This document shows positions 52,203 through 61,952 of a stretch of DNA of 64,000 nt, in pieces. Below the pieces are notes generated by a model, which was given only the letters and a program-made list of their open reading frames with translations, did not search any database and was not told the DNA's origin. The translations under genes and the position numbers were made by a program. The stretch spans positions 310,001-374,000 of the forward strand of contig NZ_JABSSU010000004.1 in the NCBI RefSeq assembly GCF_013213835.1, given 5' to 3'. Source of the DNA: Winogradskyella sp. (lineage in GTDB: Bacteria > Bacteroidota > Bacteroidia > Flavobacteriales > Flavobacteriaceae). Position 1 is the first letter of the stretch. Each line of letters begins with the position of its first letter.

Positions 52203-52904
52203 TTAAGCAATTAAATTAGAAAGTTCTTTCTTTTCTAACCAACCCATTGGAATATCTTGATTGCAAAATTCTAATTGGATTACGCGTCGGTCATAATCTG
52301 AAGTTGATTTATCTGAAGCATGCAATAATAATGGGCTCATAAGCATCACTCCACCTTTTTCAACATTGCATAATTCTTCTGTTTCAAATTGACTTTTGTT
52401 GAAATTTTCATCTACTCTAATAATTCCTAGTTTATGAGATTTTGGAATAACCCTTAAAGCTCCATTTGTTGCGTTTGTGTCATCTAAGTGAATCCTAAAT
52501 GTAATAGTGTTTGATACGATATCTACAGGTGGAATTACACCTAATTGCCCATCTTTTAATGTCCATTTTGAATAACCTTCTAATTCAAGTTTTTCTTTAA
52601 CACTAATACTCATGTCTTGATGATAATTAACGAACCAATTGGATTTTTTAGGCTTGTTGAAATAAATTGACTTTGATAAGAAATAACTATTGTCGCAAAC
52701 AGATTTGTACAACTTTTTAAATGAAGAATTATTAAAAATCAACTTTAAAACCTCTAGGTTGGTTTTTATAAGTTGTCGTTTTGCATACAATGTATTAGAA
52801 TTATCTATGTTACTAGATAGATGTTTTAATTCCTCATCTGAAAAAATGGGTTTTGTAATAGCAAAACCTTTATTAATAAGTTCTGTCTTGTACGTTAAAA
52901 GCAT
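52203..52904 (-). CDS. phytanoyl-CoA dioxygenase family protein
   Basis: 233 residues, cytoplasmic. The Fe(II)/2-oxoglutarate site is H95-x-D97 in NYHQDMSIS, with the distal histidine in LLLHASDKS and the 2-oxoglutarate arginine in YDRRVIQLEF. The double-stranded beta-helix core reads ITFRIHLDDTNATNGALRVI. It hydroxylates an unknown substrate. It starts 5 bases after the GH3 gene stop, so they are co-transcribed. Confidence 0.88.
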   Translation of the reverse strand: MLLTYKTELINKGFAITKPIFSDEELKHLSSNIDNSNTLYAKRQLIKTNLEVLKLIFNNSSFKKLYKSVCDNSYFLSKSIYFNKPKKSNWFVNYHQDMSISVKEKLELEGYSKWTLKDGQLGVIPPVDIVSNTITFRIHLDDTNATNGALRVIPKSHKLGIIRVDENFNKSQFETEELCNVEKGGVMLMSPLLLHASDKSTSDYDRRVIQLEFCNQDIPMGWLEKKELSNLIA

Positions 52905-52909
52905 ACGTT

Positions 52910-55198
52910 TTATTCAATTAACTCAAAAGATTTTTCAAGCGTAGTCATCGAGCTTCCGCCAACAAATACTTTAAAATCTCCAGCTTCAACGATAAATTCA
53001 CCTTCGTTATTATAGAATCCTAAAAGACTTTTATCGAGCTTGAATTGAATAGTCTTGGTTTCCCCTTTTTTAAGTTCAACCAACTCAAAACCTTTTAACT
53101 CACGTACAGGTCTTGTAATGCTTCCGAACAAATCTCTAATGTAAAGTTGCACAACTTCTTTTCCGTTATAATTTCCAGAATTAGTCACATCAACAGACAC
53201 TTCAACCGTATCATTAATATTGAAGGTTTTACCGTTAATTTTAAAGTTACCGTATTCAAAAGAAGTATAACTTAATCCATGACCAAAAGCATACAAAGGC
53301 GTTCTTTCGGAATCTATATAATGCGACCAAAATACATTACCTTCTCTGTTGATTGGTCTTCCTGTGCTTTTATAGTTATAGTAAATAGGAACTTGACCAA
53401 CATTTCTAGGAAACGTCATGGTAAGTTTTCCGCTTGGGTTGTAATCTCCATATAAGACTTGAGCAACTGCATTTCCTGTTTGTGAACCTAATTGCCATGC
53501 TTCTACGATTGTAGGAATATGTTTATCTGCCCATTCAATGGCTAATGGTCGTCCATTATTAAGTACTAATACAATATTTTTATTAGCCTTATAAACTTCT
53601 TCTAGCAATTCTTGTTGTAATCCAGGTAAATCAATTTGTGTTCTACTTCGTGCTTCACCACTTTGAAATCCGTGTTCACCTAAAACCATTACTACTACAT
53701 CTGCATCTTTTGCAGCTTCAATAGCTTTCGGAAAGTTTGATTTATCCGTTTCGTTAATAACAACTTCTTCTACAAAATGGGTTTTTCCAATAGTAAGGTC
53801 AACACCTTTTTCATACACTAAACTATTGTCTTTATATTGTTGCATGCCTTCTAATACAGAAATGGCAGTATTATCGTCTGAAGCAATTCTCCAACTGCCT
53901 AAAGGGCTATTTTTCTCTGATGCCAAAGCACCAATAAGCGCAATTTTTTGACCTTCTTTTTTAAGAGGTAAAAGATTGTTTTCATTCTTAAGTAAAACAA
54001 TAGATTTTTTTGCAATATCTAGTGCCGCTTCCTGATGATCCTTATGGTACAGCGTACTTTTTTCACGTGATTCATTGCAGTATTTATAAGGGTTATCAAA
54101 TAAGCCAAGCTCATATTTTAATCTAAGAATACGCTTAACAGCATCATCAACTATAGACTCTTTTACAGTACCATCATTAACCAACTTTACCAATTCTTCA
54201 ATATATACATAGCCTTCCATATCCATATCAGAACCTGCAGTTGAAGCTAGTTTTGCTGCTTCACGTTTATCCTTTGCGTGTCCCCAGTTGATTAATTCCC
54301 AAATAGATGCCCAATCCGAAACTACAAAACCGTTAAAATTCCATTTTCCTTTTAAGATGTCTCTTTGTAAAAATTTACTGGCAGTTACTGGAATGCCGTT
54401 AATTTCATTAAACGAATTCATTACACTTCTGACATTCGCGTCAACAGCAGCCTTAAATGGAGGTAGTACTGTATTATATAAAGTTGAAGTGCCAATGTCT
54501 ACAGAATTGTATTCTCTACCTGCTTCAATAAATCCGTATGCAGCAAAGTGTTTAGCGGTAGCAGCCAACGTATTATTGGCGGATAAGTCATCACCTTGAA
54601 ATCCTTTGACACGAGCCTTTGCTATTTGACTTCCTAAAAATGGGTCTTCACCAGCACCTTCCATAACACGACCCCAGCGTGCATCTCTAGAGATATCTAC
54701 CATAGGTGCAAAGGTCCAATTAAGTCCTACAGATGACGCTTCAATTGCGGCAACACGAGCCGATTTTTCTATGGCTTCTAAATCCCAGCTACAAGACTCA
54801 GCTAATGGAATTGGACTAAGTGTTTTATAACCATGAATAACATCAAATCCAAAAATTAAAGGAATCCCTAATCGACTTTCTTCTACAGCAACTTTTTGAA
54901 CTTCCCTAACTTGCTCAACACCTCTGACACTCAACATCGCACCAACCCATCCTTTCTTAAGATGCTCGTATTTTTGTTCGGCAGAACCTTCTTGAGGTAC
55001 AGGACCAGTGACATCCCAAAACCCGTTATATAAATTCATTTGACCAACTTTTTCTTCGAGTGTCATAAGATTTAAAAGAGAGTCTACTTTTTTGTCAATA
55101 AGGTCATTAGAGTTCATCTGACTGTATAAAGAATTACTGATAAAACAGAGGATTAAAATTTTAATTGTTGATTTTAGTGGTATTGTGCAAAATGACAT
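52910..55198 (-). CDS. bglX: glycoside hydrolase family 3 beta-glucosidase
   Basis: 762 residues, matching periplasmic BglX. Signal peptide (IKILILCFISNSLYSQ). The GH3 N-terminal barrel has the nucleophile D295 in VVSDWAS, and KHFAAYG is a substrate-binding loop. The C-terminal alpha/beta domain (IALIGALASEKNSPLGSW, VVMVLGEHGFQSGEARSR with the acid/base) and a fibronectin type III-like domain (VVQLYIRDLFGSITRPVREL) follow. It releases glucose or related sugars from oligosaccharides in the periplasm. It lies between the isoaspartyl peptidase and dioxygenase genes; no SusC/SusD genes are near. Confidence 0.93.
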   Translation of the reverse strand: MSFCTIPLKSTIKILILCFISNSLYSQMNSNDLIDKKVDSLLNLMTLEEKVGQMNLYNGFWDVTGPVPQEGSAEQKYEHLKKGWVGAMLSVRGVEQVREVQKVAVEESRLGIPLIFGFDVIHGYKTLSPIPLAESCSWDLEAIEKSARVAAIEASSVGLNWTFAPMVDISRDARWGRVMEGAGEDPFLGSQIAKARVKGFQGDDLSANNTLAATAKHFAAYGFIEAGREYNSVDIGTSTLYNTVLPPFKAAVDANVRSVMNSFNEINGIPVTASKFLQRDILKGKWNFNGFVVSDWASIWELINWGHAKDKREAAKLASTAGSDMDMEGYVYIEELVKLVNDGTVKESIVDDAVKRILRLKYELGLFDNPYKYCNESREKSTLYHKDHQEAALDIAKKSIVLLKNENNLLPLKKEGQKIALIGALASEKNSPLGSWRIASDDNTAISVLEGMQQYKDNSLVYEKGVDLTIGKTHFVEEVVINETDKSNFPKAIEAAKDADVVVMVLGEHGFQSGEARSRTQIDLPGLQQELLEEVYKANKNIVLVLNNGRPLAIEWADKHIPTIVEAWQLGSQTGNAVAQVLYGDYNPSGKLTMTFPRNVGQVPIYYNYKSTGRPINREGNVFWSHYIDSERTPLYAFGHGLSYTSFEYGNFKINGKTFNINDTVEVSVDVTNSGNYNGKEVVQLYIRDLFGSITRPVRELKGFELVELKKGETKTIQFKLDKSLLGFYNNEGEFIVEAGDFKVFVGGSSMTTLEKSFELIE

Positions 55199-55249
55199 AT
55201 GAGTATTTATAAGGTTATAGAAAGCAATCTAAGTAATACAATATGGTGA

Positions 55250-56329
55250 TTATTCTTTATAAATTCCAATGATCAATTCACCATTGTCATTCATTTGTGC
55301 GCGGTACATGCCTGCCGTATTGAATTCGGCAACCATATTACCATCTTTATCAACGGCAACAATTCCGCCATCTCCACCTAAATCAGCAACTTTATCAAGT
55401 ACTGTTTTAGAAGCCTCTTTAAGACTTAAACCTTTGTAGTCCATTAAAGCAGAAATGTCATGTGCAACTTGAGCTCTAATAAAATATTCTCCCCAACCAG
55501 TGCTAGAAACTGCACATGTCGCATTGTTAGCATAGGTACCGCTACCAATAATAGGGGCATCACCAATGCGTCCCCAACGTTTATTGGTCATTCCACCAGT
55601 TGAGGTGCCAGCTGCGAGATTTCCGTCTTTATCAAGAGCAGCGCAGCCAACAGTACCGAATTTAGAGTTTTTAATATCAGCATCATAAAAGTCTAAAAAT
55701 GCAGATTCTGTATCTATTTTACCAGCTTTAGCTTCTTCACGTGCTTTTACACGTTGTAAAGACTCAAAGCGTTTTTCAGTATAAAAATATGATGGATCAA
55801 CTATTGCTAAACCTTGCTCTTTAGCAAAGATTTCAGCACCTTCACCAGATAACATCACGTGTTTAGATTTTTCCATGACAGCTCTTGCCAAGTCAATAGG
55901 GTTTCTAACGGTTTTTGTACTTGCGGACGCACCGGCATTCAACGTTTTGCCGTCCATGATTGATGCGTCTAATTCGTTAGTTTCGGCATTAGTAAACACA
56001 GCGCCTTTACCTGCATTAAATAATGGAGAGTCTTCTAATACATTAATGGTTTTTGTTACAGCGTCAAGACTTGTACCACCATTTTTTAAGATGTTATAGC
56101 CAACTCTTATAGCCTCTTCGAGCTTTGCTTTGTAGGCTGCTTCTTTTTCAGGAGTCATATTTTTTCTCAAAATGGTTCCTGCTCCTCCATGAATGATTAT
56201 CGCAAAATCTGGTTTTTGACTACTATTTTGAGTAGATTTTTCAGTTTTAGATGGGTCAACAGTGGTATTGCTATTTTTACAACTATAAAGTAATAAAACT
56301 GCGAAAAGAGCAATAATAAACTTCTTCAT
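55250..56329 (-). CDS. isoaspartyl peptidase/plant-type asparaginase lipoprotein
   Basis: 359 residues, N-terminal-nucleophile hydrolase. Lipobox LLLYSC (C17). The self-cleavage site is KFGTVGCAA with T226 as the future nucleophile. IHGGAG near residue 47 and GNLAAGTSTGGMTNKRWGRI are substrate-binding loops. It hydrolyses isoaspartyl bonds in peptides and L-asparagine; the lipid anchor places it in the periplasm. The E. coli counterpart is IaaA. It is the first gene of the minus-strand trio, 51 bases before the GH3 start. Confidence 0.93.
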   Translation of the reverse strand: MKKFIIALFAVLLLYSCKNSNTTVDPSKTEKSTQNSSQKPDFAIIIHGGAGTILRKNMTPEKEAAYKAKLEEAIRVGYNILKNGGTSLDAVTKTINVLEDSPLFNAGKGAVFTNAETNELDASIMDGKTLNAGASASTKTVRNPIDLARAVMEKSKHVMLSGEGAEIFAKEQGLAIVDPSYFYTEKRFESLQRVKAREEAKAGKIDTESAFLDFYDADIKNSKFGTVGCAALDKDGNLAAGTSTGGMTNKRWGRIGDAPIIGSGTYANNATCAVSSTGWGEYFIRAQVAHDISALMDYKGLSLKEASKTVLDKVADLGGDGGIVAVDKDGNMVAEFNTAGMYRAQMNDNGELIIGIYKE

Positions 56330-56448
56330 ATTGGTTTAGTTTTAAAGTGCTTTAAAGTTACAGTATTAGTGATAATGTTTCTAAGAAAACTACCAATTTA
56401 TTAGTAACTTCGCGGAAATATTTAATAATTCGTAAAAAACTCATACGT

Positions 56449-58002
56449 ATGGAAGCTATTGCTACCGATTTCGGAATAAAAGATGCTTTAAGCCAATTAG
56501 GTGTTAAAGATATAAATGAAGGAACATCAACTGGTTCTGACAATTTTTCTAATGGTGAAATTATAGAATCATATTCGCCAGTAGATGGACAATTAATTGC
56601 TAAAGTAAAAGTATCTACAAAGGAGGATTACGAAAAGGCCATGTTAGCTGCAACATCGGCTTTTAAAACTTGGCGTGTTATGCCTGCTCCGCAACGCGGT
56701 GAAATCGTACGTCAGTTTGGTGAAAAGCTTAGAGAAAAGAAGGAAGCTTTAGGTAAGTTGGTGTCTTACGAAATGGGGAAATCTTACCAAGAAGGATTAG
56801 GTGAGGTTCAAGAAATGATTGACATATGTGATTTTGCTGTTGGTTTATCGCGTCAGCTTCATGGTCTAACAATGCATTCTGAGCGGCCAGGGCACAGAAT
56901 GTACGAACAATACCATCCATTAGGTGTTGTTGGTATTATTTCAGCGTTTAATTTTCCTGTTGCTGTGTGGTCTTGGAATACTGCTTTAGCTTGGATTTGT
57001 GGTGATACTTGTATCTGGAAACCATCAGAAAAAGCACCAATTTGTGGTGTTGCTTGCCAGAATATTGCTGCCGAAGTTTTCGCAGAAAACAATTTACCAG
57101 AAGGTATCTCTTGTTTAATAAATGGTGATTACACGGTAGGTGAGTATATGACAAAAGATAAGCGTGTGCCATTAGTATCTGCTACAGGTTCTACCAGAAT
57201 GGGTAAAATAGTTGCTCAAGAAGTAGCAGCACGTTTAGGAAAATCTTTATTAGAATTAGGCGGAAATAATGCCATTATTGTAACACCAGATGCAGATGTG
57301 AAAATGACTGTGATTGGCGCAGTATTTGGTGCCGTAGGTACAGCCGGACAACGTTGTACGTCTACACGTCGATTGATTATTCACGAGAGTATATATGATA
57401 AGGTGAAAAATGCAGTAGTTGACGCCTACAAGCAATTGCGTATTGGAAATCCATTAGATGAAAATAACCACGTTGGACCATTAATTGATACTGATGCTGT
57501 GAAAATGTATCAACATGCTTTAGAGAAGGTAGTTGAAGAAGGTGGAAATATCGTTGTTGAAGGTGGTGTTTTAGAAGGTGAAGGCTACGAAAGTGGTTGC
57601 TATGTAAAACCTGCTATTGCTGAAGCTGATAACTCTTTTGAAATTGTACAGCATGAAACATTTGCACCTGTATTATACTTATTGAAGTATTCAGGAGATG
57701 TTGAAAATGCCATAGATATGCAGAACAACGTTGCTCAAGGTTTATCTTCAGCAATTATGACAAATAACTTGCGTGAAGCTGAACGTTTCTTGTCTCATGC
57801 TGGTAGTGACTGTGGAATTGCAAATGTCAATATCGGAACTTCTGGTGCTGAGATTGGTGGTGCTTTTGGTGGTGAAAAAGAAACTGGTGGAGGTCGCGAA
57901 TCTGGTTCTGATGCCTGGAAAATCTACATGCGACGTCAGACAAATACCATTAACTACACTACAGACTTGCCTTTAGCACAAGGTATTAAGTTTGATTTGT
58001 AA
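56449..58002 (+). CDS. aldehyde dehydrogenase, aminoadipate-semialdehyde (ALDH7) type
   Basis: 517 residues. The ALDH motifs are FNFPVAVWSWNTALAWICGD, the LLELGGNNAIIV glutamate motif, and C303 in AGQRCTSTRR. The segment NVNIGTSGAEIGGAFGGEKE is typical of ALDH7/antiquitin. It most likely oxidises alpha-aminoadipate semialdehyde (in equilibrium with piperideine-6-carboxylate) to 2-aminoadipate in lysine breakdown, using NAD(P)+. No other lysine-degradation gene is nearby, so the substrate is inferred from family resemblance only. A strong terminator follows. Confidence 0.9.
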   Translation: MEAIATDFGIKDALSQLGVKDINEGTSTGSDNFSNGEIIESYSPVDGQLIAKVKVSTKEDYEKAMLAATSAFKTWRVMPAPQRGEIVRQFGEKLREKKEALGKLVSYEMGKSYQEGLGEVQEMIDICDFAVGLSRQLHGLTMHSERPGHRMYEQYHPLGVVGIISAFNFPVAVWSWNTALAWICGDTCIWKPSEKAPICGVACQNIAAEVFAENNLPEGISCLINGDYTVGEYMTKDKRVPLVSATGSTRMGKIVAQEVAARLGKSLLELGGNNAIIVTPDADVKMTVIGAVFGAVGTAGQRCTSTRRLIIHESIYDKVKNAVVDAYKQLRIGNPLDENNHVGPLIDTDAVKMYQHALEKVVEEGGNIVVEGGVLEGEGYESGCYVKPAIAEADNSFEIVQHETFAPVLYLLKYSGDVENAIDMQNNVAQGLSSAIMTNNLREAERFLSHAGSDCGIANVNIGTSGAEIGGAFGGEKETGGGRESGSDAWKIYMRRQTNTINYTTDLPLAQGIKFDL

Positions 58003-58024
58003 GATCATAAGAAATATGTAACCT

Positions 58025-58058
58025 TAAAAACCGTTTCTAATTTAGAAACGGTTTTTTT
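58025..58058 (+). terminator. terminator of the aldehyde dehydrogenase gene
   Basis: AAAAACCGTTTCTAA and TTAGAAACGGTTTTT form a 15-pair stem, followed by further T residues. Confidence 0.92.
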
Positions 58059-58159
58059 ATATCTATAAACAACCACTAAGTTTCTCTAAATAGCTTTTTT
58101 GATTTAGTTTTTAATAGCTATTCGATTAAACCATTACATTTTTATCTAGTCTAAAATTC

Positions 58160-59533
58160 ATGACATTAGAAGAGATTAAACATTTACATTGGCGTGCTGG
58201 TTTCGGCATACAAGAAGAAGTACTTAGTAATAAATCATTTAATAAAAAGCAGGTTATAGATGCTCTTTTTGATGATTCTGCGTCAGCTTTAGCCCTAAAT
58301 GTAGATGTATCTTACCTAGATGGTATTAACTTATCAGATATAAAAACAAATCCTTCTTTAGCTAAAAAACTTCGAGAAAAAAATAGAAAAAAAGCTCTAG
58401 ATATTAATATAGCTTGGATGGAAAGAATGACGTACTCTAAAGATACTTTAAGAGAACGAATGACGTTGTTTTGGGCCAATCATTTTGTTTGTCAAGATAA
58501 AAATCCTAAACACATACTTCAATATAATAATACGTTACGCTCTCATGCGCTCGGGGACTTTAGAACATTTATTAAAGCTATTTCTAAAGAGGCTGCAATG
58601 TTGAAGTATTTGAACGGTAAACAGAATAGAAAACGCAAGCCTAATGAAAACTTTGCGCGCGAATTAATGGAGCTTTTTACTCTAGGTGAAGGTTTTTACA
58701 CAGAATTAGATATTAAGGAAAGTGCAAGGGCTTTTACAGGTTACAATCATAATTTTGAAGGCAGTTTTGTGTTTATGAAACTGCAGCACGATTATGGATT
58801 TAAAACATTTTTAAACAGAACGGGAAGATTTAATGGTGAAGATATCATTGACATCATCTTAGAGAACAAACAATGTGCACGATTTATTTCGGATAAAATA
58901 TACCGGTATTTTGTAAATCCTAAACCAAACATAACCCATATTGAGGCTATGACCGAGGTATTTTATAAAGATTATAATATTGAAGAGTTGATGCGTTTTG
59001 TCTTTACATCAGACTGGTTTTATTTCAAAGAAAATATTGGAGCAAAAATTAAATCCCCAATAGAGCTCTTAGTAGGTATGACTAAAACCGTTCCTTTTAA
59101 GTTTGAAAGAAAAAAAGATGTTGCAGGTATTCAAAAGTTGCTAGGGCAAATGCTATTAAAACCGCCAAATGTTGCGGGTTGGAAAGGCGATAAGGCATGG
59201 ATAGACGCCAGCACAATCATGATACGATTAAGATTACCATCAATGTTATTGAATAACGCAGTGATACCTGTTGATGAATATGGAGCATTTAATGAAAGGT
59301 TTAAGTCCAGATTTTTTAAGAAAAATAATGGAAAATTACCTTTTAAGATCTTACCTGATTGGGATATGTTCTTGAAAAATTTTCAGTCAGTAAAAACAAT
59401 TGATTTAGCAGATATAATAATTCAAGGGAAGTTTAGTAAAGGGACAAAAGCATTCTTAGACACTTTAAAGAAAGCTTCTAAACGCGATTATTGTGTGCAG
59501 TTAATGTCTTTGCCAGAATATCAAATGTGTTAA
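58160..59533 (+). CDS. DUF1800 family protein
   Basis: 457 residues, no signal peptide. DUF1800 features are the opening HLHWRAGFG, ERMTLFWANHFVCQDKN, NENFARELMELFTLGEG, SARAFTGYN and KPPNVAGWKGDKAWI. The family is large in Bacteria and its function is unknown. It is nearly always followed by a DUF1501 gene, as here with a 2-base gap. Planctomycetes and Bacteroidota carry many pairs, some thought to act on sulfated or surface substrates, but no activity is established. Confidence 0.93.
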   Translation: MTLEEIKHLHWRAGFGIQEEVLSNKSFNKKQVIDALFDDSASALALNVDVSYLDGINLSDIKTNPSLAKKLREKNRKKALDINIAWMERMTYSKDTLRERMTLFWANHFVCQDKNPKHILQYNNTLRSHALGDFRTFIKAISKEAAMLKYLNGKQNRKRKPNENFARELMELFTLGEGFYTELDIKESARAFTGYNHNFEGSFVFMKLQHDYGFKTFLNRTGRFNGEDIIDIILENKQCARFISDKIYRYFVNPKPNITHIEAMTEVFYKDYNIEELMRFVFTSDWFYFKENIGAKIKSPIELLVGMTKTVPFKFERKKDVAGIQKLLGQMLLKPPNVAGWKGDKAWIDASTIMIRLRLPSMLLNNAVIPVDEYGAFNERFKSRFFKKNNGKLPFKILPDWDMFLKNFQSVKTIDLADIIIQGKFSKGTKAFLDTLKKASKRDYCVQLMSLPEYQMC

Positions 59534-59535
59534 AT

Positions 59536-60723
59536 ATGGAAAGACGAAAATTTTTAAAAAACTCAGCATTAGCAAGCAGCTTACTCTTGGTGCCAAATTT
59601 TGTGAAGGCATTAGAAACTCAGCCATTAAATACACTCGGATATAAACGTCTGGTCATCATTCAACTGTCTGGTGGTAATGATGGACTTAATACTATAATT
59701 CCCCATAATAATGAAATTTATTACAATGCAAGGCCGCGTTTGGCGATTACCCAAAACATCATAAAATTAAATGATGACTTAGGATTTCATCCAAGTATGG
59801 CTCCTTTAAGAGCGTTGTTTGATAATGGTGAAATGTCCATCATTAATAATGTAGGCTACCCTAATCCTGTCCGTTCACACTTTAGGTCTATGGATATTTG
59901 GCAAACAGCAAGTCATGCCAATGAGTATTTACAAAGTGGTTGGTTGGGACGTTATCTAGACGAACATGGCAATCAACCCTACAATGCTATTGAGATAGAT
60001 AATCAGTTAAGTTTGGCCATGAAGGGAGAACACTTTAACGGTATTGCCACAAATAACCATAACGTTCTTTATAAAACGTCAAAAAATCCCTTTTTTAAGG
60101 GTTTGAGTGATCATTTTGACGATAAACATCTAAGCGAGCATAATTTAGGTTATTTATACAGAACTATGATTGATGCGAGGTCTTCGGCCAAATATATTTA
60201 TGAGAATACTAAAGTTAGTTTATCTCAACAAGAGTATCCTCAAAATGCTTTCGCAAAGCAACTTAAGAATGTAGCTCAATTTATAAATTCGGGCTTAGAA
60301 ACTAAAGTCTTTTATACTGCCTTGAGTGGATTTGACACGCACGCTAATCAGTTAAATACCCAAAAACGATTATTGACCCAATACTCGGATAGTATATCTG
60401 CATTCGTAAAAGATTTGAAACGCAATAATACGTTTAAAGACACATTGATTTTAACGTTTTCAGAATTTGGCCGACGTGTAAAACAGAATGCTGCTAATGG
60501 CACTGATCATGGGGCAGCCAATAACATTTTTGTAATAGGTAAAAAATTAAAAAAAGCAGGATTTTATAATAAACTTGCGAGTTTAAGTGATTTAGACGAC
60601 AATGGAGATATTAAGTATGAAGTTGATTTTAGAGCAGTCTATAAAACCATTCTCAATAATTGGATGAATGTGTCATCAGAAGGCATAATTATGTCAAAGC
60701 ACAACAGTTTAGACTTTATTTAA
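59536..60723 (+). CDS. DUF1501 family protein with Tat signal
   Basis: About 395 residues from the ATG at 59536; an in-frame ATG at 59491 lies inside the upstream gene and would put 15 residues before the signal. The N-terminus MERRKFLKNSALASSLLLVP is a twin-arginine signal (RRKFLK). The domain resembles the sulfatase/alkaline-phosphatase fold of DUF1501: VIIQLSGGNDGLNTIIPHN, GYPNPVRSHFRSMDIWQT, SGFDTHANQ, TFSEFGRR and NGTDHGAANNIFVIG. Probably a metalloenzyme folded before export. It is paired with DUF1800. Confidence 0.92.
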   Translation: MERRKFLKNSALASSLLLVPNFVKALETQPLNTLGYKRLVIIQLSGGNDGLNTIIPHNNEIYYNARPRLAITQNIIKLNDDLGFHPSMAPLRALFDNGEMSIINNVGYPNPVRSHFRSMDIWQTASHANEYLQSGWLGRYLDEHGNQPYNAIEIDNQLSLAMKGEHFNGIATNNHNVLYKTSKNPFFKGLSDHFDDKHLSEHNLGYLYRTMIDARSSAKYIYENTKVSLSQQEYPQNAFAKQLKNVAQFINSGLETKVFYTALSGFDTHANQLNTQKRLLTQYSDSISAFVKDLKRNNTFKDTLILTFSEFGRRVKQNAANGTDHGAANNIFVIGKKLKKAGFYNKLASLSDLDDNGDIKYEVDFRAVYKTILNNWMNVSSEGIIMSKHNSLDFI

Positions 60724-60752
60724 TATAGAAGCAATATTAAAACTTCTAAGTA

Positions 60753-61889
60753 TTAACTGTATTTCACTTTTCTAAGAATCCTAATAGTTTCTTTATATGA
60801 ACTGTACAATGCGGTGCCTTGCTTTTTAATATGAGGTTTTGCATATATAAGTTTTGGTAAGGCTTCCTCAAAGCCATTGAGATAACAAATAAGATAACTT
60901 GCAGCCAAATTTTCTAGGTCAATTAATTCTCTATTAATTAGGGTTAATCCCTTTTCAAGTTTTTCTAAAATAGCATTGTTGGAGTTATAGATATGGTGCA
61001 ACACTTTCTTGTCAAATTGAGGCGGTTCAAACAACAGATTGGTTTCAATAGAATAGTTGGCGTTATTCTCAAAGTGAATGGTTTTTTCTTCAAGCTTATA
61101 GTACTTAAAGGATTGCTGAAGTCCAAGTCTTACATATTCAACAATTTTAAAAGAATCCTCATTAAAAAAAATGGCAACTTCATCAAGGGTAGAATAAAAG
61201 AGACGTACTTGCTCATTGATCATTTCGATATCAACCCGCGAATAAAATATTTCGTCTTTAACTACTTTTTTATCACCAGACCAACAAAGCACAAGGTACT
61301 CCTTAAATACCTTATATTTAGGTTGAAAGTCTTTGCGCTTGTTCATAAAATCAAAGACGCCATCTAAAGTTAACTGTATGTTGTTTTGTGCATGTTTTTC
61401 AATAGCCAAAACAATTTTAGAATTCACATCTTTTATCTCAATATCAAAGACTTTTGGCATACTAACACTGCCTTCTCGCATAAAAACTGAACCTCCATAA
61501 TACTTCCAAATATTTTTTCTGAGCGATGTAATGATTTGCCCATTAGGTCTAATGGTTACTAACCCAACTACTTTATCATCTGGCAGATGCGGAAAAGGTA
61601 TATTTTCATATTGAACTATTGGCGGATTGGTAAGGTAAGCGTTGATGAGATTTTGAATTTTACTATCATCAAAAAAGTCTGTTCCTATGATTTTGTTATC
61701 CTCATCTTCGACACCAATAACTAGGTAAGAATTGTTTTGTGGGTTACTATTTGATAGCGCACAAATATGTTTCAGGAATTTTGCTTTTCCTTCTTTGTAG
61801 CTGATGTCGATTTTTCGCTTTTTGTCATAAAAACTGTTCTCATCGTTATGAGCGAGTAGGTTTTTTATGAGTAGGCGTTTATTAATCAT
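60753..61889 (-). CDS. AlbA_2 (Schlafen-like) domain protein
   Basis: 378 residues. The N-terminal 140 residues form an AlbA_2 domain: EGKAKFLKHICALSNSNP, YLVIGVEDEDNKIIGTDFF, and VGLVTIRPNGQIIT. This domain occurs in bacterial ATP-binding/transcription-regulator-like proteins and in Schlafen nucleases. The C-terminal 230 residues show no domain I know; they are helical and charged and end in YKETIRILRKVKYS. A DNA- or RNA-binding role is possible. It converges with DUF1501 (30-base gap) and is not part of an obvious defence cluster. Confidence 0.8.
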   Translation of the reverse strand: MINKRLLIKNLLAHNDENSFYDKKRKIDISYKEGKAKFLKHICALSNSNPQNNSYLVIGVEDEDNKIIGTDFFDDSKIQNLINAYLTNPPIVQYENIPFPHLPDDKVVGLVTIRPNGQIITSLRKNIWKYYGGSVFMREGSVSMPKVFDIEIKDVNSKIVLAIEKHAQNNIQLTLDGVFDFMNKRKDFQPKYKVFKEYLVLCWSGDKKVVKDEIFYSRVDIEMINEQVRLFYSTLDEVAIFFNEDSFKIVEYVRLGLQQSFKYYKLEEKTIHFENNANYSIETNLLFEPPQFDKKVLHHIYNSNNAILEKLEKGLTLINRELIDLENLAASYLICYLNGFEEALPKLIYAKPHIKKQGTALYSSYKETIRILRKVKYS

Positions 61890-61894
61890 TGTTT

Positions 61895-61950
61895 GTCATT
61901 CCTGCGTCCGCGTTCGCTGAAGCTTTAGCGGAGGCGCAAGGCAGGAATCT
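61895..61950. repeat. GTCATTCCTGCG palindromic repeat
   Basis: GTCATTCCTGCG at the left pairs with the GCAGGAAT run at the right; inside are GCGTCCGC against GCGGAGGCGC and a central CGCTGAAGCTTTAGCG. It lies between the AlbA_2 and SDR genes. Confidence 0.7.
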
Positions 61951-61952
61951 AT

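Noticed and set aside
60753..61889. Defence island around the AlbA_2 protein
   Set aside because: Neighbours are DUF1501 and ordinary oxidoreductases; no nuclease, toxin or other defence motif is adjacent.
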